From Hypomyces perniciosus (Eukaryota; Ascomycota; Sordariomycetes; Hypocreales; Hypocreaceae), in the NCBI GenBank assembly GCA_008477525.1, contig SPDT01000007.1:5332001-5396000 (forward strand): DNA of 64,000 nucleotides. Reading direction: 5' to 3'. This document shows positions 10,343-21,479 of the stretch, piece after piece (the first letter of the stretch is position 1; the number at the start of each line of letters is the position of its first letter). Under the pieces are notes generated by a model, which was given only the letters and a program-made list of their open reading frames with translations, was not told the DNA's origin and did no database searches. Made by a program: the position numbers and the translations under genes.

Positions 10343-11488
10343 TGCCAAATTACAGCGCTGCGCCGCTCTTCAATGGCCGGAGGATGAAAGCTTCAAGGAA
10401 ACATTTGGTGCTGTCGATAAGATAAAGTTGAGCGCTGGGTGACTGGGAAGAAGATTAGCCGGGGCGACGAATTTCCGGGCTACCCCACGTTACGCCGAAA
10501 GCTTTAAATTTCTGGCGGCGCACCGAGTCGCGTTTCCTTTTTCTCTTCTTCTTTATCCCTTCCATTCAAATAAGTGTATGTCCCCAACTGCAACAAAACC
10601 CACGCAATCGCTGCAATTGCTAACTGAGATGCTAGGTGATGAGATTGCGTGCATAATATGATGCAGGTGCCGTCTTCCTGACCCCTCAATACTCTCCCTT
10701 CGGGGCTTAAGCGGTTTGGGGGTGACGGAGGGCTGGTACTTTGAAATAGGCGTTCGACACACCGACCTTGTTACAGCATCGGACGCGATGATAAAAAAGC
10801 TCTGATTTATAATGAATGGAAGGATTTCTGCATTTGGATTTGGATTTGTTTCGTTTTGTTTCTTTGTTTGGAATTGCGCACTGTTTGCTTTGTTGTTTGT
10901 TCACGATGCGCCACGGATTGATTGATGGCACAAAGTTTGCGGCGCACACCAAGTGGTTGTGCTCCGTACTCCATACGTAATAGAATAATACAATTGTTAC
11001 CGCAGAATTGTAATCCGACCAGTAAAGCCTGTGGTTGGCCGACCTAATGATCGTCATCGCGTTACTTTTTGTGTGTTTACCGCCGAGTGTGACGTGAAGA
11101 TATCACACTGCATGCAGATGTGCTCGCGCTCCGGCTTGCATGACATGGTAGCACGAAGTACTTTAGTCTCTTGTCTGTTAGTGCGTGACCTGAGTCGCCA
11201 TTGAACCAGCCACCGCAATTCGCATGCGGCTGCCCCACCAAAGATATCATCAGCCCGGACGCAGCAGTACGAGAACATAGTCGTACGGTGTACGGAGTAC
11301 TGCTATAACACCAGCCAACCCACGTCAACACCCAATCTCAAACACGCACCTCCACCCCGGCTGCCGGTACAGCCTGACTGACATCTGTCGAGTCGCCCAA
11401 CTTTCCTATCAAACCCACAACAAACCGTCGTCATCCGGATTGCGAGCCAAGGTCTTGCTGTCCGGTCGCTCCAGTGCCAGTTCGCAAC
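10343..11488. promoter_or_regulatory. Shared upstream region of the divergent synthetase and AP180 genes
   Basis: No coding sequence is supported. The dispersed motif occurs exactly at 11291-11299 (TACGGAGTA), with a near match around 10963-10969. The last roughly 150 bp before 11489 are C/A-rich and resemble a leader. Confidence 0.5.
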
Positions 11489-13612
11489 ATGTCAAGCTCC
11501 TTTGAGAAGTCCGTCAAGGGGGCGACCAAGATCAAGGTGCGTCAGTTTCTGGCTGTCGGTGACGACACAGCCTCCAATCAACCTCAAGATTCGGGGTAGT
11601 TGGTTAACTAATCCTGCCCTCAGAATGCTCCCCCCAAGACAAAGTACATCGAGCATATTCTAGTCGGTACGCATTCGGGCGAAGCTGGTATCGCTGAAGT
11701 CTTTCGCGCCCTTCAAAACCGCCTACACGACTCAACATGGACTGTCGTCTTCAAGAGTCTGATGACCGTCCACCTCATGGTCCGCGAAGGATCCCCTGAT
11801 GCGACACTATCCTACCTCTCTAGGCACCGGAATATGCTGGCCATCAGCACCTTCGCCGACGGTGCGTTGCCATTCAAAAACCAGAGTCTGGACCTGAACT
11901 AATAATGCGGGCAGCGCAAACCCAAGGACGGAATATCCGACACTATGCTACGTATTTGATGGAGCGCGTGCGCGCATACCGCGAGTCGAAGACGGACTGG
12001 GTGCGCGCACCAGAAACGAGGCTGGAAAGGCTCACGGTAGAAAAGGGCCTGCTGCGGGAGACGGAGATTGTGCAGCATCAGTTAACGGCTCTCTTGAAAT
12101 GCGACGTATGGTTACCACCTATAGCATCCACTGAATCATGCCTCTAAAGCTAAAAACTTGTTGCAGGTCCTGGATCAGGACCCGGAAACCGAAATCACTA
12201 TTGCCGTTTTTCGGCTACTTGTCCTCGACCTCCTACCCCTCTTTCAGGTCCTCAACCAAGGACTTATAAACATCTTGGGTGGGCAGCTAGATACTTACCT
12301 ATAACTACGATGCTCAGGAACTAACAGCATGGCAGGCCACTTCTTTGAAATGTCCAAACCCGATGCCGAAAGAGCTATGGACATCTATCGATTATTCACC
12401 AAGCAGACTGACTATGTTGTCCAGTACCTGACCACGGCGAAGCAATGGCAACACCATACCAGGGTTGAGGTCCCCAAACTCAAACACGCACCCGTTAACC
12501 TGGGCCGTCAACTGGAGGAATACCTCAATGATCCAGATTTCGAAATCAACCGACGCCAGTACTTGGCCGAGCAGGAGGCTAAGAAGGGTGGCAAGGGGTC
12601 ATCCAAGAAAGCAACTATTCCCAAGGCATCCTCTCCAGCGGCTCACAACCCCTTTCCTGCTCCCAGCGGCGCCAGATCAACAACCCCCAAGGTCGTCGAG
12701 TCGAAGCCTCAAGCGAACAAAGGCCCGGACCCCGATCTCATTGACTTTTTCGACTCGATTGAGCAGAACCAGACAACCATGCAGGTCAGTGCTCATCAGC
12801 CAGCACCCATGCAGGTTCAAGCTGGCGATGCGCCTTTCCAGGCCCAGCCCACTGGGATGGTCTTTCAACTCAACGCCTCTGTCCCGCAACCCACTGGATT
12901 TGTTCAGCCGGCTCCCTTTCAACAGCCAGACAACATGGCCGCGTTCATGCAGCAGCAGCAACAGCAACAGCAACCACAACTGTTGTCCAGCTTCACAGGG
13001 GCCCCTCTTGGGGGTTTCATGCCTCAGCCAGGCTTCCAGCCAGGATCTCTTGCTTCCATCCCTCAGAATACGGTGGCCGACTTCCAGACTCATGGTCAGC
13101 CTGCCAGTATCCAGCCATTGCAAACGGGTCTGCAGGCGGGTCCACAGATAACGAACCCTTTCAGGCAGTCCATGATGATGATGACCCAGCAAACTGGCAT
13201 GCAAAATGCCGTGCCTCAAGTGTCATCGCCAACGAACACAACGCCCACCAACAACCGCCAGTCAACCAACCCCTTCGCCCGCTCATCACCAAGTCAAAAC
13301 ACAAGCCCTTTCCAAGCTCAGCAGCAGCAGCCTCAACAACCCGCGAACACCAACCCTTTTGCCCGCAACGTCGAGCCGCCCCCAACCACTCAAGTCCCGG
13401 ATCAACAACAACAGCAACAGCAGCAGCAATCCTCATCACTCGCTCCTCAGCCTACCGGTATCACCAATCCCTTCCGCCACGGAGCATTTGTCAACCATGC
13501 CACCGGCATGGGCTGGCAGCACAACCAGACTCCCATTGGCGGCGGTATCGACCAGATTCAGACTCTGCCGGTATTCCCGCGCCCTGCCCAGCAGACCCCA
13601 TGGCAACAATAG
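11489..13612 (+). CDS. AP180: AP180/CALM-type ANTH-domain clathrin assembly protein
   Basis: Endocytic adaptor that binds phosphoinositides with its ANTH domain and recruits clathrin and EH-domain proteins. Exons are 11489-11536, 11624-11861, 11915-12105, 12167-12278 and 12336-13612, giving 621 residues. The ANTH domain spans about 10-285 and carries the lipid-binding start region PPKTKYIEHIL and the run DSTWTVVFKSLMTVHLMVRE. The C-terminal half is Gln/Pro-rich and disordered. It holds five NPF motifs, an acidic LIDFFDSIE segment that may be a clathrin box, and two LxxQxTG sites (MMTQQTG, LAPQPTG) of the kind phosphorylated by Ark1/Prk1 kinases in yeast. It corresponds to yeast Yap1801/Yap1802. 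CAG/CAA repeats encode short polyglutamine runs around 12950 and 13405. Confidence 0.93.
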
Positions 13613-14282
13613 ACAACGACGTTCATTTCCCTTCCCAACGAATTTCCTTTTCCTTCTTGAATCATGTTGACCAACTGTGATCGATCTGGATGTCGCCGTT
13701 CTTTTTTGAACCCTCTTTGCTTTTGTCATCATATCATTGCTAGGGACTGCATTCCTTTTGTTTTTATTTTCAACATTCGCATCATTCCAGCGAGGCGTTC
13801 ATCGGTTTTAACGGGCGAAGCTGATGGTGGACTTTTGGGGAACCGATATCCTAATCCATGGACTCAGCAGGAGGCCAGGCTTCTGCATGTAGGAGGAGGT
13901 GGCCAAAGGGGGTGTCAGGATTGGTGACAGCGTCAACCTAGATTTGTGGTTGGGTTGCTTCTGGGCGCAATTCCTGGCAGAAATACAGAGTATAAGTTAG
14001 GACCGAAGTAAATTAGACCCCGTGTATCTCTAGTCTAATACTACATACATGCCATGGTATCATCATGCCGTTGACATCGAAATACTCCAGGCGCCACCGT
14101 TGTAATTTTCCCGCCTTGAATCCAGCCGTGGTCCTTTGATGCAGTTTTGTGTGTTCTATGATTCCCGAAACGCCTTGAAGATGCATTCCCCAAACAAAAG
14201 ACCAAACAGAAAAGAAGGAAAAAGAGTATATCCTTGATACCCAATGGTGGTAAGATCATGGCAACAGTGATTGGTATGTACT
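13613..14282. other. Spacer between the convergent AP180 and TFB3 genes
   Basis: No gene is recognised. It should contain both 3' untranslated regions; T-rich stretches occur at 13625-13660 and 13730-13775. Confidence 0.5.
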
Positions 14283-15405
14283 CTAGAATGGATCATCCAC
14301 ATCCATCCTTCCAGCTGTCGCCACAACCCCCACAGTCGCAGCCGTGGAGATGGGCTTGTCGTCCTTGTTATCTGCAACAAACACCCCCAATCCAGAGAAG
14401 GCCTCGAACAGGGCTCTCGTGAGGTATTCGTCAGGGCTGTATCCGCCCACCGTGTAGTCATGCTTGGTGCGCGTAACATCGAGCCACTCGCTCGTGTACT
14501 GGCCCAGCTTGTCGCTGGATAGATCGATCCGCTGGGGCGCCAAATCCAAACCGCCGAAGGGATCGTATGGCTTATCATCCACGACTGGAGCACGCTTGTC
14601 CCGCAAGCCACGAATGGATAGCCCAGCTCCGCCCACCGCGGCAGCGTCCAGTGCTGAGTCGCGTTTCTGCCCGCGCTTCTTGAGCATGATTCTGTCCATA
14701 GTCTCGGTTGCCTGGCCCATCTCGGCGTTCTGCAACGAGTTGAGCATCTCCTCGCGGAAGCGCGCGGCGCTGGCTTTCTCCTCGGCTTCTTCTTGTAGCT
14801 CTTGTAGACGGCGCTGGCGGGTGGTTTCTTGTTCTACGGCGAGACGTTTTTGGCGCGCTTCGTCGGACTCACGCGCCAGCTTGCGGTTTGCGCTCTATCT
14901 CGGCCTTGTGTTGGGCTTCCCACTCGGTAAGCTGGACCTCTGCTTTGCGACGGGCTTCGTCGGTGCCGTTGACTAGGTCACCAGTCAAACACTCGACCAT
15001 GTACAAGTAATCGTTAAACGCCTCGAGACTCTCAAAGTCATCCTCGGCCTTGTTGAACACGGCGGCCACGCGGCGTCGGATATCCACCTCGCGCTCGACA
15101 GCCAAGTCACCAAAGAAGGCGGCCTTGAAGCCGCGCAGGCGGAGGGTCTTGTGGCAGCCGGCGTAGGGGCACTGGTTGGGTCCGTCCTTGAAGATACGCT
15201 CAACGCAGGTCTTGCACATGCGGTGGTAGCACTCGGTGTTGATGCGGAACTCCATGTCCCTGTTGAAGTAGCGCGTGGTCTTGCATACGGGACAGGCCTC
15301 GTCCTGGTCAGCGGGCGGCGCGGGCGCGGAGGCGAAGGCAGAGCTGCTGCTGGAGGCATGGCGCACTGAGATGGTACTGGTGCCGCCTGCTGCTGGCCGC
15401 GACAT
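14283..15405 (-). CDS. TFB3: TFIIH subunit Tfb3 (MAT1, CDK-activating kinase assembly factor), with apparent frameshift
   Basis: Subunit of TFIIH that holds the Kin28/CDK7-cyclin H kinase to the core. The N-terminus carries the MAT1 RING finger: C38-x2-C41, a CYHRMCKTC core, then CPYAGC. The MAT1 helical region follows, including the segment FNDYLYMVECLTGDLVNGT. The frame then breaks: at about codon 173 (14887-14889, TTT on the plus strand) one extra A on the coding strand sends it to a TGA fifteen bases later. The other frame continues smoothly with a charged coiled coil (RESDEARQKRLAVEQE) and the usual C-terminal region to a TAG at 14283. Ignoring one base gives 373 residues, close to the expected length. 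No GT-AG intron that I tried restores the frame. The gene is essential in yeast, so a sequence error is the simplest explanation. Confidence 0.88.
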
Positions 15406-15413
15406 TGTGATGA

Positions 15414-15440
15414 TGGTAGGTAGGTAGGTAGGCAGGTAGG
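15414..15440. repeat. GGTA microsatellite in the TFB3-nudC promoter
   Basis: Tandem TAGG/GGTA units with one GGCA interruption, just upstream of the TFB3 ATG. Such tracts vary in length between strains. Confidence 0.75.
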
Positions 15441-15510
15441 AGGTAAGCAGCGCAGGCCGGTCCAGCAGCGTCCGCGTTGTTGAAAGTGCGGATCGAGACG
15501 CGTGTGTTGG

Positions 15511-15543
15511 TGACGATGATGATGGTGATGGTGATGGTGATGG
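15511..15543. repeat. GATGAT/GATGGT tandem repeat
   Basis: Imperfect GAT and GATGGT units in the shared TFB3-nudC upstream region. Confidence 0.75.
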
Positions 15544-15826
15544 CTGAGATTCAGTGGCTGGCTGACAATTGATGTGCCTGAAGAGGAGTACTATTACTAT
15601 GTACGAAGTACTGTAGGCCAGCAGCTCTGGGCAAGCTTGTCAGCGTCCCGCGTCACGTCATTGGCTGCCGGGGCTTTTCTCTAGCGGCGGCCAGTAGCAA
15701 ACGGTTCCCTGCACTACCGGGTTTGCCCCTCCATCTATATTATATCTCCAGCTTCTATCAAGATCCATCATCTGCCATCTTCACAAAAGTTGGACTTCAT
15801 CATCGCACGCGTTTCTGCATTCCACC

Positions 15827-16601
15827 ATGGCTGACAAAGGTAAACTTCCGCTTTCACACGATCTTACCAACGATTATACCACTGGGATCTCCAAGCGTTT
15901 GCGCCTGTACATTCAATAGAGCTGGCTAACATATTCTCAACAACCCTCCAGAACCAACCCCCGTCGACGACGCAGCGGCGCGCAAGAAGGAGGCCGAGGA
16001 GCAGGCTGCTCTGCCATACAAGTGGTCCCAGACCATTGGCGAGCTGGACCTCTCATTCACCGTCCCTGGAAACCTCAAGTCAAGGGATCTTGTCGTCGAC
16101 ATCAAGAAAGACAAGCTCGTTGCGGGTATCAAAGGCCAAGACCCAGTTATAACGGTACATCATCGCCTGCCCCCTCCCTCATGCGCCAGACTCCCAACCA
16201 GCGGCCCCCCGAATAAGATATGTATGTACTGATTATGGCTGCTTTGTAGGGCGACCTCCCTCACGCAATTCGAATCGACGACTCAACCTGGACCCTCTCC
16301 ACCAATTCCGACGGCACCAAGTCCGTCGAGATCCACCTCGACAAGCTCAACAAGATGGAGTGGTGGGCACACGTCGTCACCGACGCCCCTAAGATCGACG
16401 TCACCAAGATCCAGCCCGAAAAACTCCAAGCTCTCTGACCTTGACGGCGAGACCAGGGGCATGGTCGAGAAGATGATGTACGATCAACGGCAGAAGGAGC
16501 AGGGGCTACCCACGTCAGATGATCAGAAGAAGATGGATATCCTCAAGAAGTTCCAGGAGCAGCATCCCGAGATGGACTTTACCAAGGCCAAAATCAACTA
16601 A
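15827..16601 (+). CDS. nudC: Nuclear movement protein NudC, with apparent frameshift
   Basis: NudC-family co-chaperone with a CS (p23-like) domain, needed for dynein-dependent nuclear migration in fungi. Exons are 15827-15839, 15952-16154 and 16250-16601. The CS domain covers about residues 25-125 and begins at the conserved [14 protein letters not shown]. It continues through [18 protein letters not shown] and ends near [14 protein letters not shown]. In exon 3 an A5 run (16419-16423) puts the frame into a TGA at 16436-16438, giving 134 residues. With four As the frame reads on through [20 protein letters not shown] and the typical C-terminus [12 protein letters not shown] to a TAA at 16601, 188 residues in all. 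That fits the family length (about 198 in Aspergillus nidulans), so an error or a recent mutation is likely. It converges with the next gene at 38 bp. Confidence 0.9.
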
Positions 16602-16639
16602 CGCTTTATACATATCAATAAAGAATGAGAAAAAACAAA

Positions 16640-18902
16640 TCATCTTGTTTCAAGTGCAACGGCAGCCCGTTCTAAGAATGCGTTGAAGTCTTTAACTTGT
16701 TTGAGCATTCCGCCGGTGAAGCTTGCTGAGCTGGCCTGCTCTGATACACGAGATACGAGCAGCTCAAGGTTGGCAAGTTCGGCTTCCTTCTGCGCCACCC
16801 GTGAGAGTTCTGGCTCATCCCTGCCTTGCTCCACGGCGAGATCAACGTCGTGCATGAGAGTAGACGCATCTAGGCAATACTATGAGTACAATGGTTAGCG
16901 TAAGGGTGTCTTTGTCGATTGCTACCAGTCTCGTACCTTTGACTCCTTGGTGTCGGCTTCATGCTTGATTCTGACAGCATCCATCCGGAGGGCAACTTGC
17001 TCTCTTTCAGCCCTGATACGAATGATTTCCTCCCGTAGAGCAAGTTTCTCCTTTTGTACATGGCGAACCCGCTTTCGCAGAGAATGCCAATGATTCAGGT
17101 GTATGACCTAGAAATCTTATTAGCATCTGTTTAAGAGGTAAAGTTCATTACCCATAGTAGGTAGCAACACACATGTTGGAGGAACCGCGCATTGAGCTCT
17201 TCTCCATAAGCTTCTATGGCCCTCATCTTGATGCGGCATTCCTTCTTTTTCGCAGCGTCTGCTGCATTGCTGGCCATTTCCCGAAACTGTGCTAGTGTCG
17301 TAGAGATGACCTCCTCGCAGACTTGGGCAAAGACATCGACCACACTCTCTCCGCTGCGGTTAGCAAACGGAATTTCGGTATGCAGTGGGTCGGCATCGTC
17401 ATCCTCGCCACGCCCCTTGACATTGACGAATCGCTGAATGGTGATTTCGATGCCTCCATCATCTCCTTCGCTCTGCCCACTGCGTCTCCGACTAGCCTTG
17501 GGTTGTTTGGGCCTTGGCTCTTGATTGTCATCTTCCATGTCTTGTGCTTGTGGCTTGGGTCGTTTCTTCGTCTTGTTGGGCTTCGGCTTGACAGCAGGTT
17601 GTTTCTGTGTAGCGGGACTCTTGCCTGGTCGCCCTTTCTTTCGTTTAGGCGCAGGCTGTTCATCTTCATCCTCCTCCAAATCCTCCTCCAAATCCTCCTC
17701 GACTGGCCCTGATCCCAGCTCAGGAGATAATGCCCTTGGAGGTCTTGCGCGCTTCTTCCCCAGAACCTTAGCCGCCTCTATTGCATCAACTTCTTCGGCC
17801 TCTTCCACTTCATCTGGTTCTTCTTGCTCTTCTTCCGGCTCTTTCTCTTGCTCTTCCTGTTGTTCCTGTTGTTCTTCCTCCCGCTCTTCCTCCTCCTGCT
17901 CCGGGATCTCTAGTTCAGTATTAAACTCGACTGCCTGGATAAGCTCGCTAACGGATCGTGACTCTGAGAATTCATCATCCACTACGTGCTGCTGGTTCGG
18001 CCTATCTGGTGACAACTCATCCACTACCTGGCTTAAATTACCCTTGAGTGATGCTGCAAGTGACCTTCGGGTTGAGCGCACCGACGCTGTGACATCGCTT
18101 CGACGCGTTTTGCGCACCAGAGGCGACGAAGATGCTGGGAATGCATCATCAGAGGCCAGCACATCCAATAGCCTAACGCTGGAGCTGACAGCCTCGTTGA
18201 AAGGCACCCTGCGCCGTTTCCCACTTCCAGGAGCGTCAGCAGGACTCTCTCCAATCTCCTCGACGATGACCCCAGATACACGCGATTGCGAAGGTGACAG
18301 GACGTCGACCAGCGACTGCACACTGCCAGGCACGGCAAGTGTCCCGAGCTCATCTGGATTCTGGTCCGCGTGTTGCGATATAGCCGATTTCGCCGCGCTT
18401 GAGCTTCGCGCAGGTCGGGTTACTGAGCCAGACTTCGGTGTTCCCTCTTGATTATTCGATGCTGACGCCGTTACGGTCTGCACAGGCGATTCCTTAGACG
18501 TATCCGGCAAATCGTACAGATCCTTGGGACCTAGTCTGGCGGACCGCCGTCGCGAACTGGATTCTGGATTTTGCGAAGCAGAGGAAACCGCATCGCTATT
18601 TAGTTTCCTTCTCTTGACAGGAGACGATGGCGAGTCATGGGCTGGACTATGGGCTGAACTTGTTGACGCGGGCAAATCGATGCCCAGGTCCCCGAGGTCG
18701 AGATTGAAGGATTCGTCCACATTGGCGCGCCTATGGGATTCAAACGATAAGCAAAGTAGAATTCGTGAGGACGGGTAGAGGAAACGCACTGGGCGCCACG
18801 AAGACGCTCATTCAAACGCTCCGCACGGCGTTCTCGTCCTGTATAGCGTTAGTATGCGATCGCTGTTTGATCTGATATCGGGGAGGACATGCCTGTGGCC
18901 AT
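16640..18902 (-). CDS. Probable inner-kinetochore CENP-U/Mis17/Ame1-like protein
   Basis: Exons on the minus strand are 18893-18902, 18790-18838, 17173-18730, 16937-17107 and 16640-16879, giving 675 residues. The N-terminus encodes a basic helix (GRERRAERLNERLRGAQ) followed by ANVDESFNLDLGDLGIDLP. A long disordered region follows, with KRRK and AT-hook-like KKGRPGK patches and a Glu-rich tract (about 17780-17910). The C-terminal 200 residues are a long coiled coil: VDVFAQVCEEVISTTL, then LNHWHSLRKRVRHVQKEKLA, which spans an exon join. This layout fits the fungal CENP-U (COMA/Mis6-Mal2-Sim4) family, but I rely on architecture, not a firm signature. It could be another coiled-coil chromatin protein. 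The first intron appears to be GC-AG and the first coding exon is only 10 nt, so the start is the least certain part. Confidence 0.6.
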
Positions 18903-19537
18903 AATGAGCGGCAAAGGCACCTGTGCAAGTTGTCTCTACATATGGAAATATATCGGCGATCGAGTTGATGAGGCGGCTTTCAAAGTGAATGCGATGATGC
19001 TTTGGCTATTAACTCTCTGACGCGACTGTTGTAGGAAGACGCGTTGATTGATAGTGGGGTTGGAGGAAGGCCATCTTCTTGCGTCCAAACTCCGTACTTA
19101 TGCGGCATCCAGAACCTCTCAATTAGGTTCACCACAACACTGTAGTCTCTAGACAATCGGAGGCAAAAAGTCTACTGTAATTTTTTAGTATCTTGGATTT
19201 CTTGTTTTTATTTAAATTATTACTTAATTTCCATCCTATGAATTGAAGTTGTTTCCACAAATTATCATCTCCATAAAAAAAACCGAATCATTTTGAGAAG
19301 ATCGATAAACAGCCATACCATGCCATGCTATGCCATGCAAGGTTTTACATCATGTTTCAAACATATTTCCCATTCTGAGAAGCATACCACAAGTTCAAAT
19401 GCCAACATGTGTTCGCCATTTACATAGGTCTATAAATCCATATTATTTCATGGGCTCCTCAATGGAACCCATTCCATCGATTTCTCATCGAAACGGTGCC
19501 TATTTTGAGGCGTTAGAATACATTCGAAAAAAAGTCC
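18903..19537. other. Spacer between the LicD 3' end and the kinetochore-like gene start
   Basis: No gene is recognised. The left part is promoter DNA of the kinetochore-like gene, with a near match to the dispersed motif at 19090-19097. The region 19150-19330 is AT-rich. Confidence 0.45.
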
Positions 19538-20508
19538 TCAAAACACGTACTGCTTATAGTTTGTCTTAATGAGTGCGTCCTCCCCGTACTCTGCCTTGAG
19601 CAATTCGTTGTATCGAAATGGAATCTTGGCAGGAACTCCTTCGAAAGCCGTGTCTCGTAATGGGAAGACATAAGTATCCTAGTGAACGTTAGCCAGACGT
19701 AGCACAGCCTAGAACAAATAAGAGCGGCTTGTCATACTCGATATTCATGGCTATTTTTGTCGTACAGAATTCCCTCACCTGCTTTATGGCCTATGCTGTA
19801 CCTTGCGGCGGTAATGTCGACGTACAGCCCTGTCTCCATGTCAATCCATCGAGCATCAATCACATTCAACATGTCGTCCTGCTCCCTATATTGATAGTAG
19901 GGATTCACCTCTAACTGAAACGAGCGAGCCCTCGTCATGCTGCCGTACTTGTAGTAGTAGACAGTCATGTTGTGATATGCGGCCAGGAGATACATGTCTG
20001 CCTCGGTAACTTGGGCATCAGCATCAGCGTCCCATGGCATGACCTACAAGAGGCGTTAGGTAAAGCATCTTCAGTGATAGCAGTTCTGATTTACCTTCTT
20101 CCCCCACCACCACCCGAGTAGGGTCCCATGCATCAGCCATGTCCGGATACCCTGATCTCGAAATGTTGAAAGATATGTCTGAACCAAAATTTTGATGATC
20201 TCTCGCCTCTCGTTTTCAATATCGCCCTTGGAGAATCGAAGATCATTATAGGCGTGGGAGCTTGAGATGAGACTTTAGAGTCTAAAATCTCCATCAGAAC
20301 ATTGCCTAACAAACTTACCGATCCTCATCTAACAGTCGTTATGTTAGCGGTTGATCAACAGATCACATGGAAGCCACTTACAGAAATACTTGGGCACTGG
20401 TCCTTGTTTGAAAGATTCGATCGCGGCAGCATCGGCGATCCAGATCCATGCCACTGCCCAGATCGCCGTCACAAGAAGTAGTCTAACGCCACTCGAATAG
20501 GAATTCAT
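19538..20508 (-). CDS. LicD-family protein (fukutin/MNN4-like phosphoryltransferase domain)
   Basis: Member of the LicD/fukutin-related nucleotidyltransferase-fold family, which in fungi includes Mnn4-type proteins acting in mannosylphosphate addition to glycans. Exons on the minus strand are 20382-20508, 20319-20328, 20095-20260, 19738-20043 and 19538-19678, giving 249 residues. The N-terminus has a signal peptide or anchor (about residues 8-28). The core reads LMHGTLLGWWWGKK, then VMPWDADADAQV across an intron. This is the family's G[TS]LLG and DxDxD motif, likely metal-binding. LNVIDARWIDMETGLYVDIT and VFPLRDTAFEGVPAKIP follow. A 10-nt micro-exon joins two phases correctly. It is shorter than Mnn4 and lacks its KE-repeat tail. 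The exact substrate is unknown. It is probably a Golgi lumenal protein. Confidence 0.85.
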
Positions 20509-21479
20509 TGGGATCTAGTGGTAATCATGACAAAGTATAGCCTGTCTTTTCTTCACACCCAATAGGCTGGTATGTGTTTCGTAGAGATGGACCTTCAAAG
20601 AGTAGGCCTGTTAGAGTGTTGGAAGAGAGTGGCGGTAGTGATAAAGGGAGAAGACCGACCACTCAGGAGCGAGCAAGTCTTGGCGATGAAAGACATCACA
20701 TTCGATAAGGCGCCTTTCTCGACCAACTTTCTAGCTAGAAATGTACCATAAAACGCTAGAAATACTTACCAAGATTGCCGATTTCGCAATTCATATCTTT
20801 TCCGAGCAGACAAGACTAACTTCAGTATGAAACCGAAGCAAAGAACTTGGAAGTCCTCCAACTTAGGACGGGCATCAACGTCAGGGAGTCGCGCAGCTAC
20901 AGGATCATCACTCCTAACCAGCCACTTTTCATCAATTGCCTTACGGGCTTGCCAGACAGGCAGGTGGTAGATATTGTGTCAATCTAGTATTGGGCTTCAA
21001 TACTAGTAGTAGTAATAGTAGTATTAAATGCCATACGAATCGTCCATCTCTGCCCGGGTATTATATCCGAGCTTGTGTAATTCTCTAAGCCCGTATTAGC
21101 TTAGGGTCACGCCTCAGAACGCTAATAACCTATTCTACTCGTATGCGTATAAACAGTGTCGCGATACAGCACGTGCATGCATCTAAAGGGATTCACAACA
21201 ACTGCAAAGGTACGGAGTAGCGTTGCAGCGGCTCAACCCATGATCCGGGGTTCTGACGCAAGCTTCCGCATCAGCTCCACGTTGACCTGTTGTCATCAGC
21301 GAAGGAGGCAGCTGTCGTGGGACCCGACACATCCCCAACATCACTCTTCATCAACGCGCTTCTCGTCATCAAATTCGCTTCCATGCCGATTGAATATTAG
21401 CTTTTCGATTTTTTTCTTCCACTTCCACATTATTCCATCAGAAGCTTGATTGAGGCTGCGTCGCCTCGAGCTTCCAACC
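20509..21479. promoter_or_regulatory. Shared upstream region of the divergent LicD and ERD2 genes
   Basis: No gene is supported. A short triplet run (TAGTAG, about 21002-21022) and a dispersed motif copy (TACGGAGTA at 21211-21219) are present. The last roughly 100 bp before 21480 are T/C-rich, as in an ERD2 leader. Confidence 0.5.

Larger units (their letters stand above)
15406..15826. promoter_or_regulatory. Compact divergent promoter of TFB3 and nudC
   Basis: A 421-bp region between two start codons. It contains a GGTA tandem repeat (about 15414-15440), a GATGGT tandem repeat (about 15511-15543) and a dispersed motif copy, TACGAAGTA at 15602-15610. No coding sequence is seen. Confidence 0.55.

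Noticed and set aside
14840..14870. Splicing from the GTGAGT at the TFB3 break as an explanation of the lost frame
   Set aside because: The nearest AG ends that I tried leave the wrong phase and would remove conserved coiled-coil residues; a single-base change explains the data better.
17525..18451. A 308-codon Ser-rich frame on the plus strand
   Set aside because: It is the antisense of the Glu/Ser-rich third exon of the kinetochore-like gene; the low complexity comes from the repeats on the other strand, and it has no family motif.
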